From JAFARZ01 sp035651595 (GTDB taxonomy: Bacteria > Actinomycetota > Actinomycetes > Streptosporangiales > Streptosporangiaceae), in NCBI GenBank assembly GCA_035651595.1, contig DASRFJ010000059.1, positions 1 to 64,000 on the forward strand: a stretch of 64,000 bases of DNA. Reading direction: 5' to 3'. Below, one piece after another: positions 30,564-38,039 of this stretch (its first letter is position 1; each line of letters begins with the position of its first letter). Below the pieces are notes generated by a model. That model ran no database searches and was not told the DNA's origin. It was given only the letters and a program-made list of their open reading frames with translations. The position numbers were made by a program, and so were the translations under genes.

Positions 30564-33258
30564 CCGGGCTCCACCGGTCCGAGCCCCAACGCAGCCGGTT
30601 CCGGGTACTCCAGGACTCCGCGAGCCCGGCTGTCCACTCGGCGATCACGTGCATTACCGAGGCAGGGAAGATCCGGGAGCGCCAGCGTGCGCCGCGGCTG
30701 GCCGCTGCCGCGATGCCGCGCCTGGCGACGGTGCCGTCGCGGCGCAGCGTCTCCGCGCTGGCCGGGCTGGCCGCGTACGTGGCGCGTTCCTCGGCGAGGG
30801 CGATCCGGTTCACCGCCTCGGTCGCGGAGTCGGGCAGCGTCAGGCTGCCGGTGACCCGGCCCGCCAGCGTCCGCGGTGATTCGCTCGGCCGGTAGCCGAT
30901 GCCGAAGTCGGCCAGGTCCGCGCGCAGCTCATGCCAGGCGGCATGCGCCCGGGTGGCGTCGTCCGTGGCCCGTATCCACCGCCAGCGTCGCAGCAGCAGC
31001 CGGCAGACGGTCGGGACGGCAAGCGCGAGCACGATCGCGGCGCCGAAGGCGATGCCGACGGTCGCCCAGCCGGTGCCCAGGTTCAGCCCGGCGGTTCGCG
31101 ACATCAGCCGGTACAGCAAGATCGCGACGACCCCGCACGCCAGGATCGCGGCGACGGCCACGCCGACGCTGAGCCCGTTCCGCTGCCGTGGCGCGTCGGG
31201 ACGCGCGGACAGGGCACGGAGCGCGCCCGGCGCGGCCAGCGCGATCACGCCGCCTGCCAGTGCGATCGCCGCCAGTACCGAGAGCAGGATCGCGGTCCAC
31301 GGCGTGCCGGCCGACTTACCGCCGGCGCCCAGCGAGCCGTTGTCGCCGAACGGCCCCTGCTGCCGGAACTTGCTGTTGTGGCTCGTGGCGCCGGAGCCGG
31401 CGGGGGTGGCACCGCCGGACGGGAGCACCGGTGGCGCACCGAGCTGGTTGATGGTCGTCCGGGTGTCGTACCCGGGCGCCTTGGCGGTGCCCTGTCCCTG
31501 CGGCGTCGGCTCGAACGGGATCCAGCCGTAGTTGGTGAAGTACACCTCCGGCCAGGCGTGCGCGTCCACGTTGCGCACCGTGAAGGTGCCGGGGCCGGTC
31601 CGCACGCCGGAGGTGAACCCCGTCGCGATTCTCGTGGGAATGTGGAGCAGCCGGGCCAGCACCGCGAACGCGAACGAGGACTGGACGCAGTCACCCGACT
31701 TGGTCTCGGTCAGGTAGTTCAGCAGCTGAGCGCTGTTGGTGATCGGCGCGGCGAACGTGTTGTAGTTGAACGTGCCCAGCCAGTCGGTCAGGTCGACGGC
31801 GGCCTCGTACATGTTCTTCGCACCGGCCGTGTGCTCCTTGGCGATCTGCAGCAGGGCCGGCCCCATGTAGTCCGGGGGGAGATCTTCGAACGCGGCGTGC
31901 TCCGGCGCCCATCCGAGCGCACTGAGCACGGTTCCCGGAGGGTCCACGTCCTTGCTGATCACCTGGTAGTTCTGCCCGGCCAGCGAGCCGTCCTTGTCGA
32001 CCAGCATCAGCGTGCTCGGCTCCACCCCCCACGACCCGGCCTCGCCGTCCACCGAGACGGCCGGGAACGGCGCGGGCAGGTAGACGAACCCGCTGGCATC
32101 GGTCGCCGAGTTCCGCAGGATGTGGATCGAGGTGGTGACCTCAGGCGCGTTCGCGACCAGACCTTGCTCCCCGGGCAGGGTGGTGCCGAACGGCCGGACC
32201 GACACTCCCGTCGGGAACGGCTCCCAGGGATGCTCGGGGTCGTCCCTGAGGGTGTAGCTGACGTACTGCTGCAAATACGGCTGGTCGGTCGCGGTGGTGG
32301 TGTACGTCAGCACGTTCTGGATGTGATTGTCGCGCAGCGCCGCGTTCGTGGTGGCGAGCGGGTCGGGCACGGTGATCGTGCCGCTGCCGCCGTTCCCGAT
32401 GCCCCACGCCGAGGACAGCAGGTGGCTCGCGTGCAAGCCGGGGACGAGCACGGGCGCACAGAGCGCCAGCACGATCGAGGCGACACCGACCCGGCGCCCG
32501 GCGGCGGCAAGCGCGCGGGTATCCGGGCCGCGAAGCATCCGGTAGGCGGACCGCGCCGCGGGGCTGTCACCGTTGGCGTTGGCGTTGGCGGTGTGCGGGC
32601 CGTCGGCACCCGCCCCCGCGCCGAACTCCCGCAGCCCGCCATCGGCGGAGCGCCACAGCGAGATCAGCCGGCCCCAGACCCGGATCCGCTCCCTGCCGTC
32701 GACGCTGAGCATGGCCAGGTAGCCGCTCGTGCTGAGGAAGAAGATCATTCCCGTGGCCAGCTGGCTGCGGGTGGCGTTCATCGTCACCGGCACCGTGAAC
32801 AACACGAGCAGCGGCAGTCCGGCCAGCGCCGTCGACCGCAGCCGGACCGCGATCAGGTCGGTGAACACGGCGGCGAGCCCGACGCCGCCGGTCGCGAGCA
32901 GCACCAGCCCCGACACGTTCGGCGCACCCGGGGCGTACTTGCTCGCGTCGTTCATCCCATCGCCGATGAGCCTGCCGAGCGCGGTCAGCGAGGCGGGCGA
33001 CGGGATGAACCCGATGAACGAGCGTGACGCCTCGAACGCCACGTTGAGGTAGAGCAGCAGCGCCACCAGCGTGATCGCCAGGCAGACGATGACCGGCAGC
33101 GTGCGGATCCGGCTGAGCGCGCCGGCCGCCGCCACGGTGAGCACCGCCCCGATGCTGGCGTAAAACCACAGCGAACCGGAGAACAGCGGGAAGATGACGG
33201 TGGACGCGAGCACTACCGCGACGGCAGCGGCTATCGTCATCCTGCGGTCGAGGGTCAT
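30553..33258 (-). CDS. TgpA-like transglutaminase-domain membrane protein (DUF3488)
   Basis: A 901-residue protein. About seven membrane helices occupy residues 8-290 (DUF3488/TgpA N-terminal region). The periplasm-side transglutaminase-like domain has the catalytic Cys in TKSGDCVQSSFAFAVLARLLHIPTRIATGF, His in VRNVDAHAWPEVYF and the third residue near GWIPFEPTPQ. Another helix or two lie near 660-740, with a cytoplasmic C-terminal region. Proteins of this family pair with MoxR ATPases and DUF58 proteins, as here. Their substrate is not established. The last codons lie in a 21-bp tandem repeat. Confidence 0.9.
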   Translation of the reverse strand: MTLDRRMTIAAAVAVVLASTVIFPLFSGSLWFYASIGAVLTVAAAGALSRIRTLPVIVCLAITLVALLLYLNVAFEASRSFIGFIPSPASLTALGRLIGDGMNDASKYAPGAPNVSGLVLLATGGVGLAAVFTDLIAVRLRSTALAGLPLLVLFTVPVTMNATRSQLATGMIFFLSTSGYLAMLSVDGRERIRVWGRLISLWRSADGGLREFGAGAGADGPHTANANANGDSPAARSAYRMLRGPDTRALAAAGRRVGVASIVLALCAPVLVPGLHASHLLSSAWGIGNGGSGTITVPDPLATTNAALRDNHIQNVLTYTTTATDQPYLQQYVSYTLRDDPEHPWEPFPTGVSVRPFGTTLPGEQGLVANAPEVTTSIHILRNSATDASGFVYLPAPFPAVSVDGEAGSWGVEPSTLMLVDKDGSLAGQNYQVISKDVDPPGTVLSALGWAPEHAAFEDLPPDYMGPALLQIAKEHTAGAKNMYEAAVDLTDWLGTFNYNTFAAPITNSAQLLNYLTETKSGDCVQSSFAFAVLARLLHIPTRIATGFTSGVRTGPGTFTVRNVDAHAWPEVYFTNYGWIPFEPTPQGQGTAKAPGYDTRTTINQLGAPPVLPSGGATPAGSGATSHNSKFRQQGPFGDNGSLGAGGKSAGTPWTAILLSVLAAIALAGGVIALAAPGALRALSARPDAPRQRNGLSVGVAVAAILACGVVAILLYRLMSRTAGLNLGTGWATVGIAFGAAIVLALAVPTVCRLLLRRWRWIRATDDATRAHAAWHELRADLADFGIGYRPSESPRTLAGRVTGSLTLPDSATEAVNRIALAEERATYAASPASAETLRRDGTVARRGIAAAASRGARWRSRIFPASVMHVIAEWTAGLAESWSTRNRLRWGSDRWSPGRG

Positions 33259-33286
33259 CGTGCGCTCCCGGGCATTGCGAGCCGGA

Positions 33287-34549
33287 TTACGGGCCGTCGG
33301 TGAAACCAGTGCCGACGGGCAGCGGCGCGTCGGCGGGCTTGTGCAGCTGCTGCCAGGCCACGGAAAGCTGGCTGGCGGCCGTGGCCACGGCCACCCGCCA
33401 GCCCGAGGCGGCGAGGATCTGAGTGGTGCGCAGTGTGTCGGCCGCCAGCTCGGCGTCCGGCATGATCCAGGTGGGGACGGCGAGTACCAGCGCCATGGCT
33501 GGCGCGTTCCCGCGCCGCGTGCCCGCGAGCTGGGTGGCGTCGTCGACGTTCATCCGTCCCACCACGGCGATGAGCTGGCCGCCTGCCCGGGCAAGCTCGC
33601 CGGTGCCCTGGCGGAACCCGGTGGTGCTGGACGGGCGGATGACGGCGAGCATGTCGAGCAGGGTGTCGTCGAACGTGCCGCGCGGTGCGATCTCCCCGGC
33701 GTCGGTGATCAGCCGCGCCCGGAAGCCCTCCTCGGTGAGGTGCGCGCCGATCGAGGCGGCCGCGCTGACCGCGTACTCGAACGAGGCGGACGGCCCGCTG
33801 CCCGAGTGAGCGGACCGCCGCGTGTCGAGGAACACCGTGGCACTGTTGCGCCATTGGTGTTCCTCGCGGCGGACCATCAGCTCCCCGTATCGCGCGGTGG
33901 AGCGCCAGTGCACCCGGCGCAGCCCGTCGCCGTCCTGGTATGCGCGCGTCGCGGCATCGTCCTCACCGGTCGCCGAGATCGTCCGCATGCCGCCGTCGCC
34001 CTCGCCGAGCCAGCTGCTCGGGGCGGCCGCGCGCGGCAGCGTGAAGATCTTCGGGGTCACGACGAGCGTGCTGGTCGTCTTGAACGAGCGGGTGATCTCC
34101 ACCAGCCCGAACGCGTCCGCGACCCGCACGCGCAGCGGCCCGATCGTGTACTTGCCGCGGGCGTCGGACCGCAGCGTGTAGTTGAATTCGCGGTGGCCGC
34201 CCGGCTCGATCTCGTCGAGCACGAACCGCGGCCGTGCCCCGAGCGCGTACGGGGCGGTGTCCTCCGCCAGCAGCACGCCGGTGCGCAGCCTGGTCACGTT
34301 CTCCACCCGGACCGCGATCGCCGCGGTCTGCCCGGCCGGCACCCGCGGCGGGTCGATGCGGCGGTTGCACGACAGACGGTACCTGGACCGCCGGGCGGCC
34401 AGGGCGGCGATCAGCGGCAAGACGACCAGCAGCGCGCCGACGCGGATCAGGTCCGGTTCCGGTATCGCCAGGCCGCACACCATCGCCGCACCGCCCGCCG
34501 CAACGAACGACCTGCCGCGCGTCGTCAGTGAGCCGAACACGCCCCGCAT
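33287..34549 (-). CDS. DUF58 domain-containing protein
   Basis: A 420-residue protein with two N-terminal hydrophobic helices (17-60) and a beta domain. The DUF58 core shows DGLRRVHWRSTARYGELMVRREEHQWRNSATVFLDTRRSAH, which resembles a von Willebrand A-type segment. It sits between moxR and the transglutaminase gene (8- and 28-bp gaps), the standard three-gene layout. It is thought to act with MoxR as a membrane chaperone-like partner, but the precise role is unknown. Confidence 0.9.
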   Translation of the reverse strand: MRGVFGSLTTRGRSFVAAGGAAMVCGLAIPEPDLIRVGALLVVLPLIAALAARRSRYRLSCNRRIDPPRVPAGQTAAIAVRVENVTRLRTGVLLAEDTAPYALGARPRFVLDEIEPGGHREFNYTLRSDARGKYTIGPLRVRVADAFGLVEITRSFKTTSTLVVTPKIFTLPRAAAPSSWLGEGDGGMRTISATGEDDAATRAYQDGDGLRRVHWRSTARYGELMVRREEHQWRNSATVFLDTRRSAHSGSGPSASFEYAVSAAASIGAHLTEEGFRARLITDAGEIAPRGTFDDTLLDMLAVIRPSSTTGFRQGTGELARAGGQLIAVVGRMNVDDATQLAGTRRGNAPAMALVLAVPTWIMPDAELAADTLRTTQILAASGWRVAVATAASQLSVAWQQLHKPADAPLPVGTGFTDGP

Positions 34550-34557
34550 GGCACAAT

Positions 34558-35532
34558 CTACCGCCGGGGCAGCGGAAGCTGCCCCACAATTCTGGCGACC
34601 ACTTGCTCTGGCTGGTGCCGCTCCACGATCGCTTCCGCCGTCGGCAGCAGCCGGTGCGCGAGCACCGGGCCGGCCAGCGCCTGGACGTCGTCCGGGATCA
34701 CGTAGTCACGCCCGTCGAGCGCCGCCCAGGCCCGGCTCGCTCGCAGCAGGTGCAGGCTCGCCCGTGGCGAGGCGCCGAGCCGCAGCTCGGGCGAATTCCG
34801 CGTCGCCGCCGCCAGGCTGATGATGTACTCCTTGACCTGGTCGGAGACCAGCACCCGGCGGACCGCCAGGACCAGGTCGTGCACATCGCGCGCCGTTGCC
34901 ACCGGTTTCAGCGCGTCCAGCGGCGAGGTGAGGCCGTGCGAATCGAGCATGGCCCGCTCCGCGGCGGCGACCGGGTAGCCAAGCGAGATACGGGCGGTGA
35001 ACCGGTCGCGCTGCGCTTCCGGCAGCGGGTAGGTGCCCTCCATCTCGACCGGGTTCTGGGTCGCGATCACCATGAACGGTGCCTGTAGCTGGTAGGTGGT
35101 GCCGTCAACAGTGACCTGGCGCTCTTCCATGCACTCAAGCAGCGCGGACTGGGTCTTCGGCGATGCCCGGTTGATTTCGTCGCCCAGCACGATATTCGCG
35201 AACACCGGGCCTGGCTTGAATTCGAACTCGCGCCGTTCCTGGTTGTAGGCGCTTACTCCGGTAATGTCGCTGGGCAGCAGGTCCGGCGTGAACTGGACCC
35301 GGCGGACAGAGCCGTCGATGGCCCGGGCCAGCGCCTTCGCCAGCATTGTCTTGCCCACTCCGGGCACATCCTCGATGAGCAGATGTCCCTCGGCCAGCAG
35401 CACGGCAAGGGTGAGGCGGATCGCGCCTGGCTTGCCTTCGATGACCGATTCAACTGCCGCGCCGACTCTGCGCGCTGCGGGGACTAGATCATCCAGCAGG
35501 CGCCCCGTCTCGCGACCGGTGTCCAGTACCAC
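34558..35532 (-). CDS. moxR: MoxR-family AAA+ ATPase
   Basis: A 324-residue ATPase. Walker A is EDVPGVGKTMLAKAL (about 57-71), Walker B VLGDEINRASPKTQSALLECMEE, sensor 1 FMVIATQNPVEMEGTYPLPEAQRDRF, and a C-terminal lid with GASPRASLHLLRASRAWA. MoxR proteins assist maturation of partner complexes, often with DUF58/VWA proteins. The GTG at 35532 follows a GAGGAGG site. Two GTGGAG boxes 10 bp apart lie upstream in the right orientation for this gene and resemble MraZ-binding repeats. Confidence 0.92.
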   Translation of the reverse strand: MVLDTGRETGRLLDDLVPAARRVGAAVESVIEGKPGAIRLTLAVLLAEGHLLIEDVPGVGKTMLAKALARAIDGSVRRVQFTPDLLPSDITGVSAYNQERREFEFKPGPVFANIVLGDEINRASPKTQSALLECMEERQVTVDGTTYQLQAPFMVIATQNPVEMEGTYPLPEAQRDRFTARISLGYPVAAAERAMLDSHGLTSPLDALKPVATARDVHDLVLAVRRVLVSDQVKEYIISLAAATRNSPELRLGASPRASLHLLRASRAWAALDGRDYVIPDDVQALAGPVLAHRLLPTAEAIVERHQPEQVVARIVGQLPLPRR

Positions 35533-35604
35533 ATGGCCTCCTCAGCCATTGCTGACGTAACGCTACAGTACGTCCTTCTTCGGCCGATGCGCGACGTGAC
35601 CTTG

Positions 35605-35620
35605 CTCCACTTCACTCCAC
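35605..35620 (-). promoter_or_regulatory. Two MraZ-like boxes in front of moxR
   Basis: On the minus strand GTGGAG occurs at 35620-35615 and 35610-35605, exactly 10 bp apart, about 75-90 bases before the moxR start. They match the boxes in front of mraZ in sequence, phasing and orientation relative to the gene they precede. Confidence 0.55.
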
Positions 35621-35675
35621 CGCGCCTGCCTGGGGTTTTGATGGTCGCCACCCGCGAAACTCGGGGTTTTCAACG

Positions 35676-35717
35676 TTGACGGTGGGGGAATGTGGAGTAC
35701 AGTGGAGCGCGGTGGAG
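35676..35717 (+). promoter_or_regulatory. mraZ promoter with four 10-bp-spaced MraZ boxes
   Basis: GTGG boxes start at 35682, 35692, 35702 and 35712, a perfect 10-bp period (one box is GTGGGG, three are GTGGAG). MraZ of other bacteria binds such phased direct repeats to control its own operon. A sigma-70-like promoter, TTGACG (35676-35681) and TACAGT (35698-35703) with 16-bp spacing, overlaps the boxes, so binding would block RNA polymerase. Confidence 0.8.
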
Positions 35718-35767
35718 GGCAAGCGGTTGCTAGCCGTCGGGTTTGCTGGCCGAGGCCAGGGAGGTGA

Positions 35768-36205
35768 GTGCCTGTGTTTCTCGGTACTCACGCGCCGAAG
35801 CTTGACGAAAAGGGCCGCATGTTCCTGCCGGCGAAGTACCGGGATGAGCTGGCTGGGGGAGTGGTGATCACCAAGGGCCAGGAACGCTGTCTGTACGTGT
35901 TCCCGATCGAGGAGTTCACGCGCATCACCGAGGCGCTGCGGACCGCGCCGGTGACCGCGAAGGCGGTACGGGACTACAGCAGGGTCTTCTTCGCCAGCGC
36001 ATCCGACGAGACCCCGGACAAGCAGGGCCGGATCACCGTGCCGACCACCCTTCGGGGCTACGCCGGTCTTCAGCGCGACTGCGTGGTGATCGGCGCGAAC
36101 ACCCGGCTTGAGATCTGGGACACCGAAGCCTGGGAGACCTACCTGGCTAGCCAGGAGGACTCTTTCGCCGACGCCGCCGAGGAGGTGCTCCCCGGGATTC
36201 TTTGA
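35768..36205 (+). CDS. mraZ: Transcriptional regulator MraZ
   Basis: A 145-residue protein made of two AbrB-like SpoVT/MraZ repeats: FLGTHAPKLDEKGRMFLPAKYRDEL and DETPDKQGRITVPTTLRGYAGL, each with the D-x-K/Q-G-R DNA-contact motif. MraZ forms rings that bind the phased repeats upstream and represses the dcw operon. The GTG at 35768 lies 4 nt after an AGGGAGG site; a GTG two codons later has better spacing and may be the true start. Confidence 0.95.
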   Translation: MPVFLGTHAPKLDEKGRMFLPAKYRDELAGGVVITKGQERCLYVFPIEEFTRITEALRTAPVTAKAVRDYSRVFFASASDETPDKQGRITVPTTLRGYAGLQRDCVVIGANTRLEIWDTEAWETYLASQEDSFADAAEEVLPGIL

Positions 36206-36364
36206 CCAGGGGGATAAGTCGGCCATGGACGGGCCGGGTCCCCATCCGCCGCTTCCTGCTGGCATCACTTCCCCGGTGCCAGCCGGCAGCGCAGCAGATG
36301 GGGACCGGCCGGACTTTCAGAACGACAAGAACGGCAGAGCACGACAGGCGGGAGGGGGAAGCGG

Positions 36365-37384
36365 ATGGGGCAGCACGTCCCGGTACTGGCCGGGCGGGTC
36401 ACCGACCTGCTCGGGCCGGCGCTGGCGCGCGATGGCGCGGTGCTGGTGGACGCCACGCTCGGCCGCGCGGGCCACGCCCGCGCGCTGCTCGACGCGTGCC
36501 CCGGCATGGTGCTGATCGGAATCGACGCTGACCTCGCCGCCATCGCGGCGGCCCGCGACCTGCTCGCTGACTATATGACGGGGGGCACCCAGCCCCCCGC
36601 ACCCCCCGGCTATCTGCCGGGGGGCAGCCAGCCCCCCGTACCCCCCGGGCATGCCGCCCGCGTCACACTGGTGCACGCCAGGTACGACGAGATCCCGGCG
36701 ATCGTCGCCGGGCAGGGGCACCAGCACGTGATGGGCCTGCTGTTCGACCTCGGGGTTTCCTCCCCGCAACTCGACGAGGCGGACCGCGGCTTCGCCTACG
36801 CCCTGGACGCTCCGCTGGACATGCGAATGGACCAGACGGGGCCCCGCACCGCGGCCGACGTCGTCAACGGCTACCCGGCCGCCGAACTCGCCCGGGTGCT
36901 CCGCGAATTCGGCGAGGAACGATTCGCGCGCCGGATCGCCGACGCCATCGTGCGGGAGCGGGGCCGCGAGCCGATCACGTCCACGAGCCGGCTGAGCGAC
37001 ATCGTCAGGGACGCGATACCGGCGGCGACCCGCCGCACCGGCGGCAACCCGGCCAAGCGCACGTTCCAGGCGCTGCGGATCGAGGTGAACGACGAGCTCG
37101 GCACGCTGCGCCGGGCGCTGCCCGCGGCGCTCGACCTGCTCGCGGCCGGCGGCCGGATCGCGGTGCTGGCCTATCACTCGCTCGAGGACCGGATCGTCAA
37201 GCGAGAACTGACGCTGCGTGCCAAGGACCCGACGCCGGAAGGGCTGCCGGTCCAGCTGGGCACGCCGGAATTCCGCCTGCTCACCAGGGGCGCCGAGCGC
37301 CCCGGCGAGGAAGAGCTGACCGTCAACCCGCGGGCCGCCTCCGCCAGGCTGCGCGCGGCGGAACGGATCAGGGAAGCAGCATGA
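36365..37384 (+). CDS. rsmH: 16S rRNA (cytosine-1402 N4)-methyltransferase
   Basis: RsmH methylates C1402 of 16S rRNA in the ribosomal P site. The 339-residue protein begins QHVPVLAGRVTDLL, has the SAM motif VDATLGRAGHARALLDA, FDLGVSSPQLDEADRGFAY, GEERFARRIADAIV, NPAKRTFQALRIEVNDEL and AYHSLEDRIVKRE. An unusual Pro/Gly stretch near residues 72-97 consists of two 13-residue copies (GGTQPPAPPGYLP / GGSQPPVPPGHAA) coded by a 39-bp tandem duplication at 36580-36657, which breaks the region after the SAM motif. ATG start. Confidence 0.94.
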   Translation: MGQHVPVLAGRVTDLLGPALARDGAVLVDATLGRAGHARALLDACPGMVLIGIDADLAAIAAARDLLADYMTGGTQPPAPPGYLPGGSQPPVPPGHAARVTLVHARYDEIPAIVAGQGHQHVMGLLFDLGVSSPQLDEADRGFAYALDAPLDMRMDQTGPRTAADVVNGYPAAELARVLREFGEERFARRIADAIVRERGREPITSTSRLSDIVRDAIPAATRRTGGNPAKRTFQALRIEVNDELGTLRRALPAALDLLAAGGRIAVLAYHSLEDRIVKRELTLRAKDPTPEGLPVQLGTPEFRLLTRGAERPGEEELTVNPRAASARLRAAERIREAA

Positions 37385-37403
37385 CCCGAGGGGGAAAGTA
37401 GAC

Positions 37404-38039
37404 ATGGCCACCGACACCAGGCCCCGGCCGCCCGGCCGCCCGGGCCCCCCGGGCCCGCCGAGCCCCCCAGGCCTTCCGGGAACCCGCGACACCTCCGGCG
37501 ATCCAGGCACTCCGCGCCCGGAAAGGCCGGCCCGCCAGGCCCGGCCCGCCCGTCCGGCCCGCCAGGGCCGCCCCATCGGCTCGCCGCGGCACACCCGGCC
37601 GATCGCGCCCGGCCCGGTCCACCCGCCCGGCCCGGTCGCGCCCGGCCCGGTTCGCCCGTCCGGCGGCCAGGCACCGCGGCCCCGGCCAGCGCCAGCGCCT
37701 ACCTCGGCTACCCCAGCTATCCACGGGCCGGGTGAACCCCGCCAGCAGCGGATGCCCTTCATCTTGCTGCTCGTCGGCCTGCTCGGCGGCGCCCTCGTCT
37801 CGCTGCTGGTGATCAACACGACCCTGGACGCCGGCGCCTACCGGATCAACACCCTGACTCAGCAGAACGCGGCCTACACCAAGGACATCCAGATGCTGAC
37901 GAACCAGGTGCAGACCGAACAGAACCCGGCGACGATCTATCGCGAGGCGTTCCAGCTCGGCATGCGCAAGGACAAGAGCATGGGGTTCCTTAACCCGGCC
38001 ACCGGCAAGATCTCGTCCGTAACACCAGCCAGCCCGTGA
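37404..38039 (+). CDS. ftsL: FtsL-like septum formation protein
   Basis: A 211-residue single-pass division protein. Residues 1-115 are a Pro/Arg/Gly-rich disordered region (GRPGPPGPPSPPGLPG and similar, almost collagen-like). A membrane helix follows (FILLLVGLLGGALVSLLVI) and then an extracytoplasmic coiled coil (LDAGAYRINTLTQQNAAYTKDIQMLTNQVQTEQN). FtsL bridges FtsQ/DivIC and FtsI/FtsW. Identification rests on topology and its place between rsmH and ftsI. Its stop overlaps the ftsI GTG. Confidence 0.85.
   Translation: MATDTRPRPPGRPGPPGPPSPPGLPGTRDTSGDPGTPRPERPARQARPARPARQGRPIGSPRHTRPIAPGPVHPPGPVAPGPVRPSGGQAPRPRPAPAPTSATPAIHGPGEPRQQRMPFILLLVGLLGGALVSLLVINTTLDAGAYRINTLTQQNAAYTKDIQMLTNQVQTEQNPATIYREAFQLGMRKDKSMGFLNPATGKISSVTPASP

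Noticed and set aside
30931..33027. 698-residue plus-strand frame opposite the transglutaminase gene
   Set aside because: A low-complexity Arg/Gly/Gln-rich shadow with no ribosome binding site; the minus-strand gene has clear catalytic and membrane features.
36202..36364. Small plus-strand frame between mraZ and rsmH
   Set aside because: It overlaps the mraZ stop, runs into rsmH in the wrong frame and has no protein-like features; the gap is treated as leader sequence.
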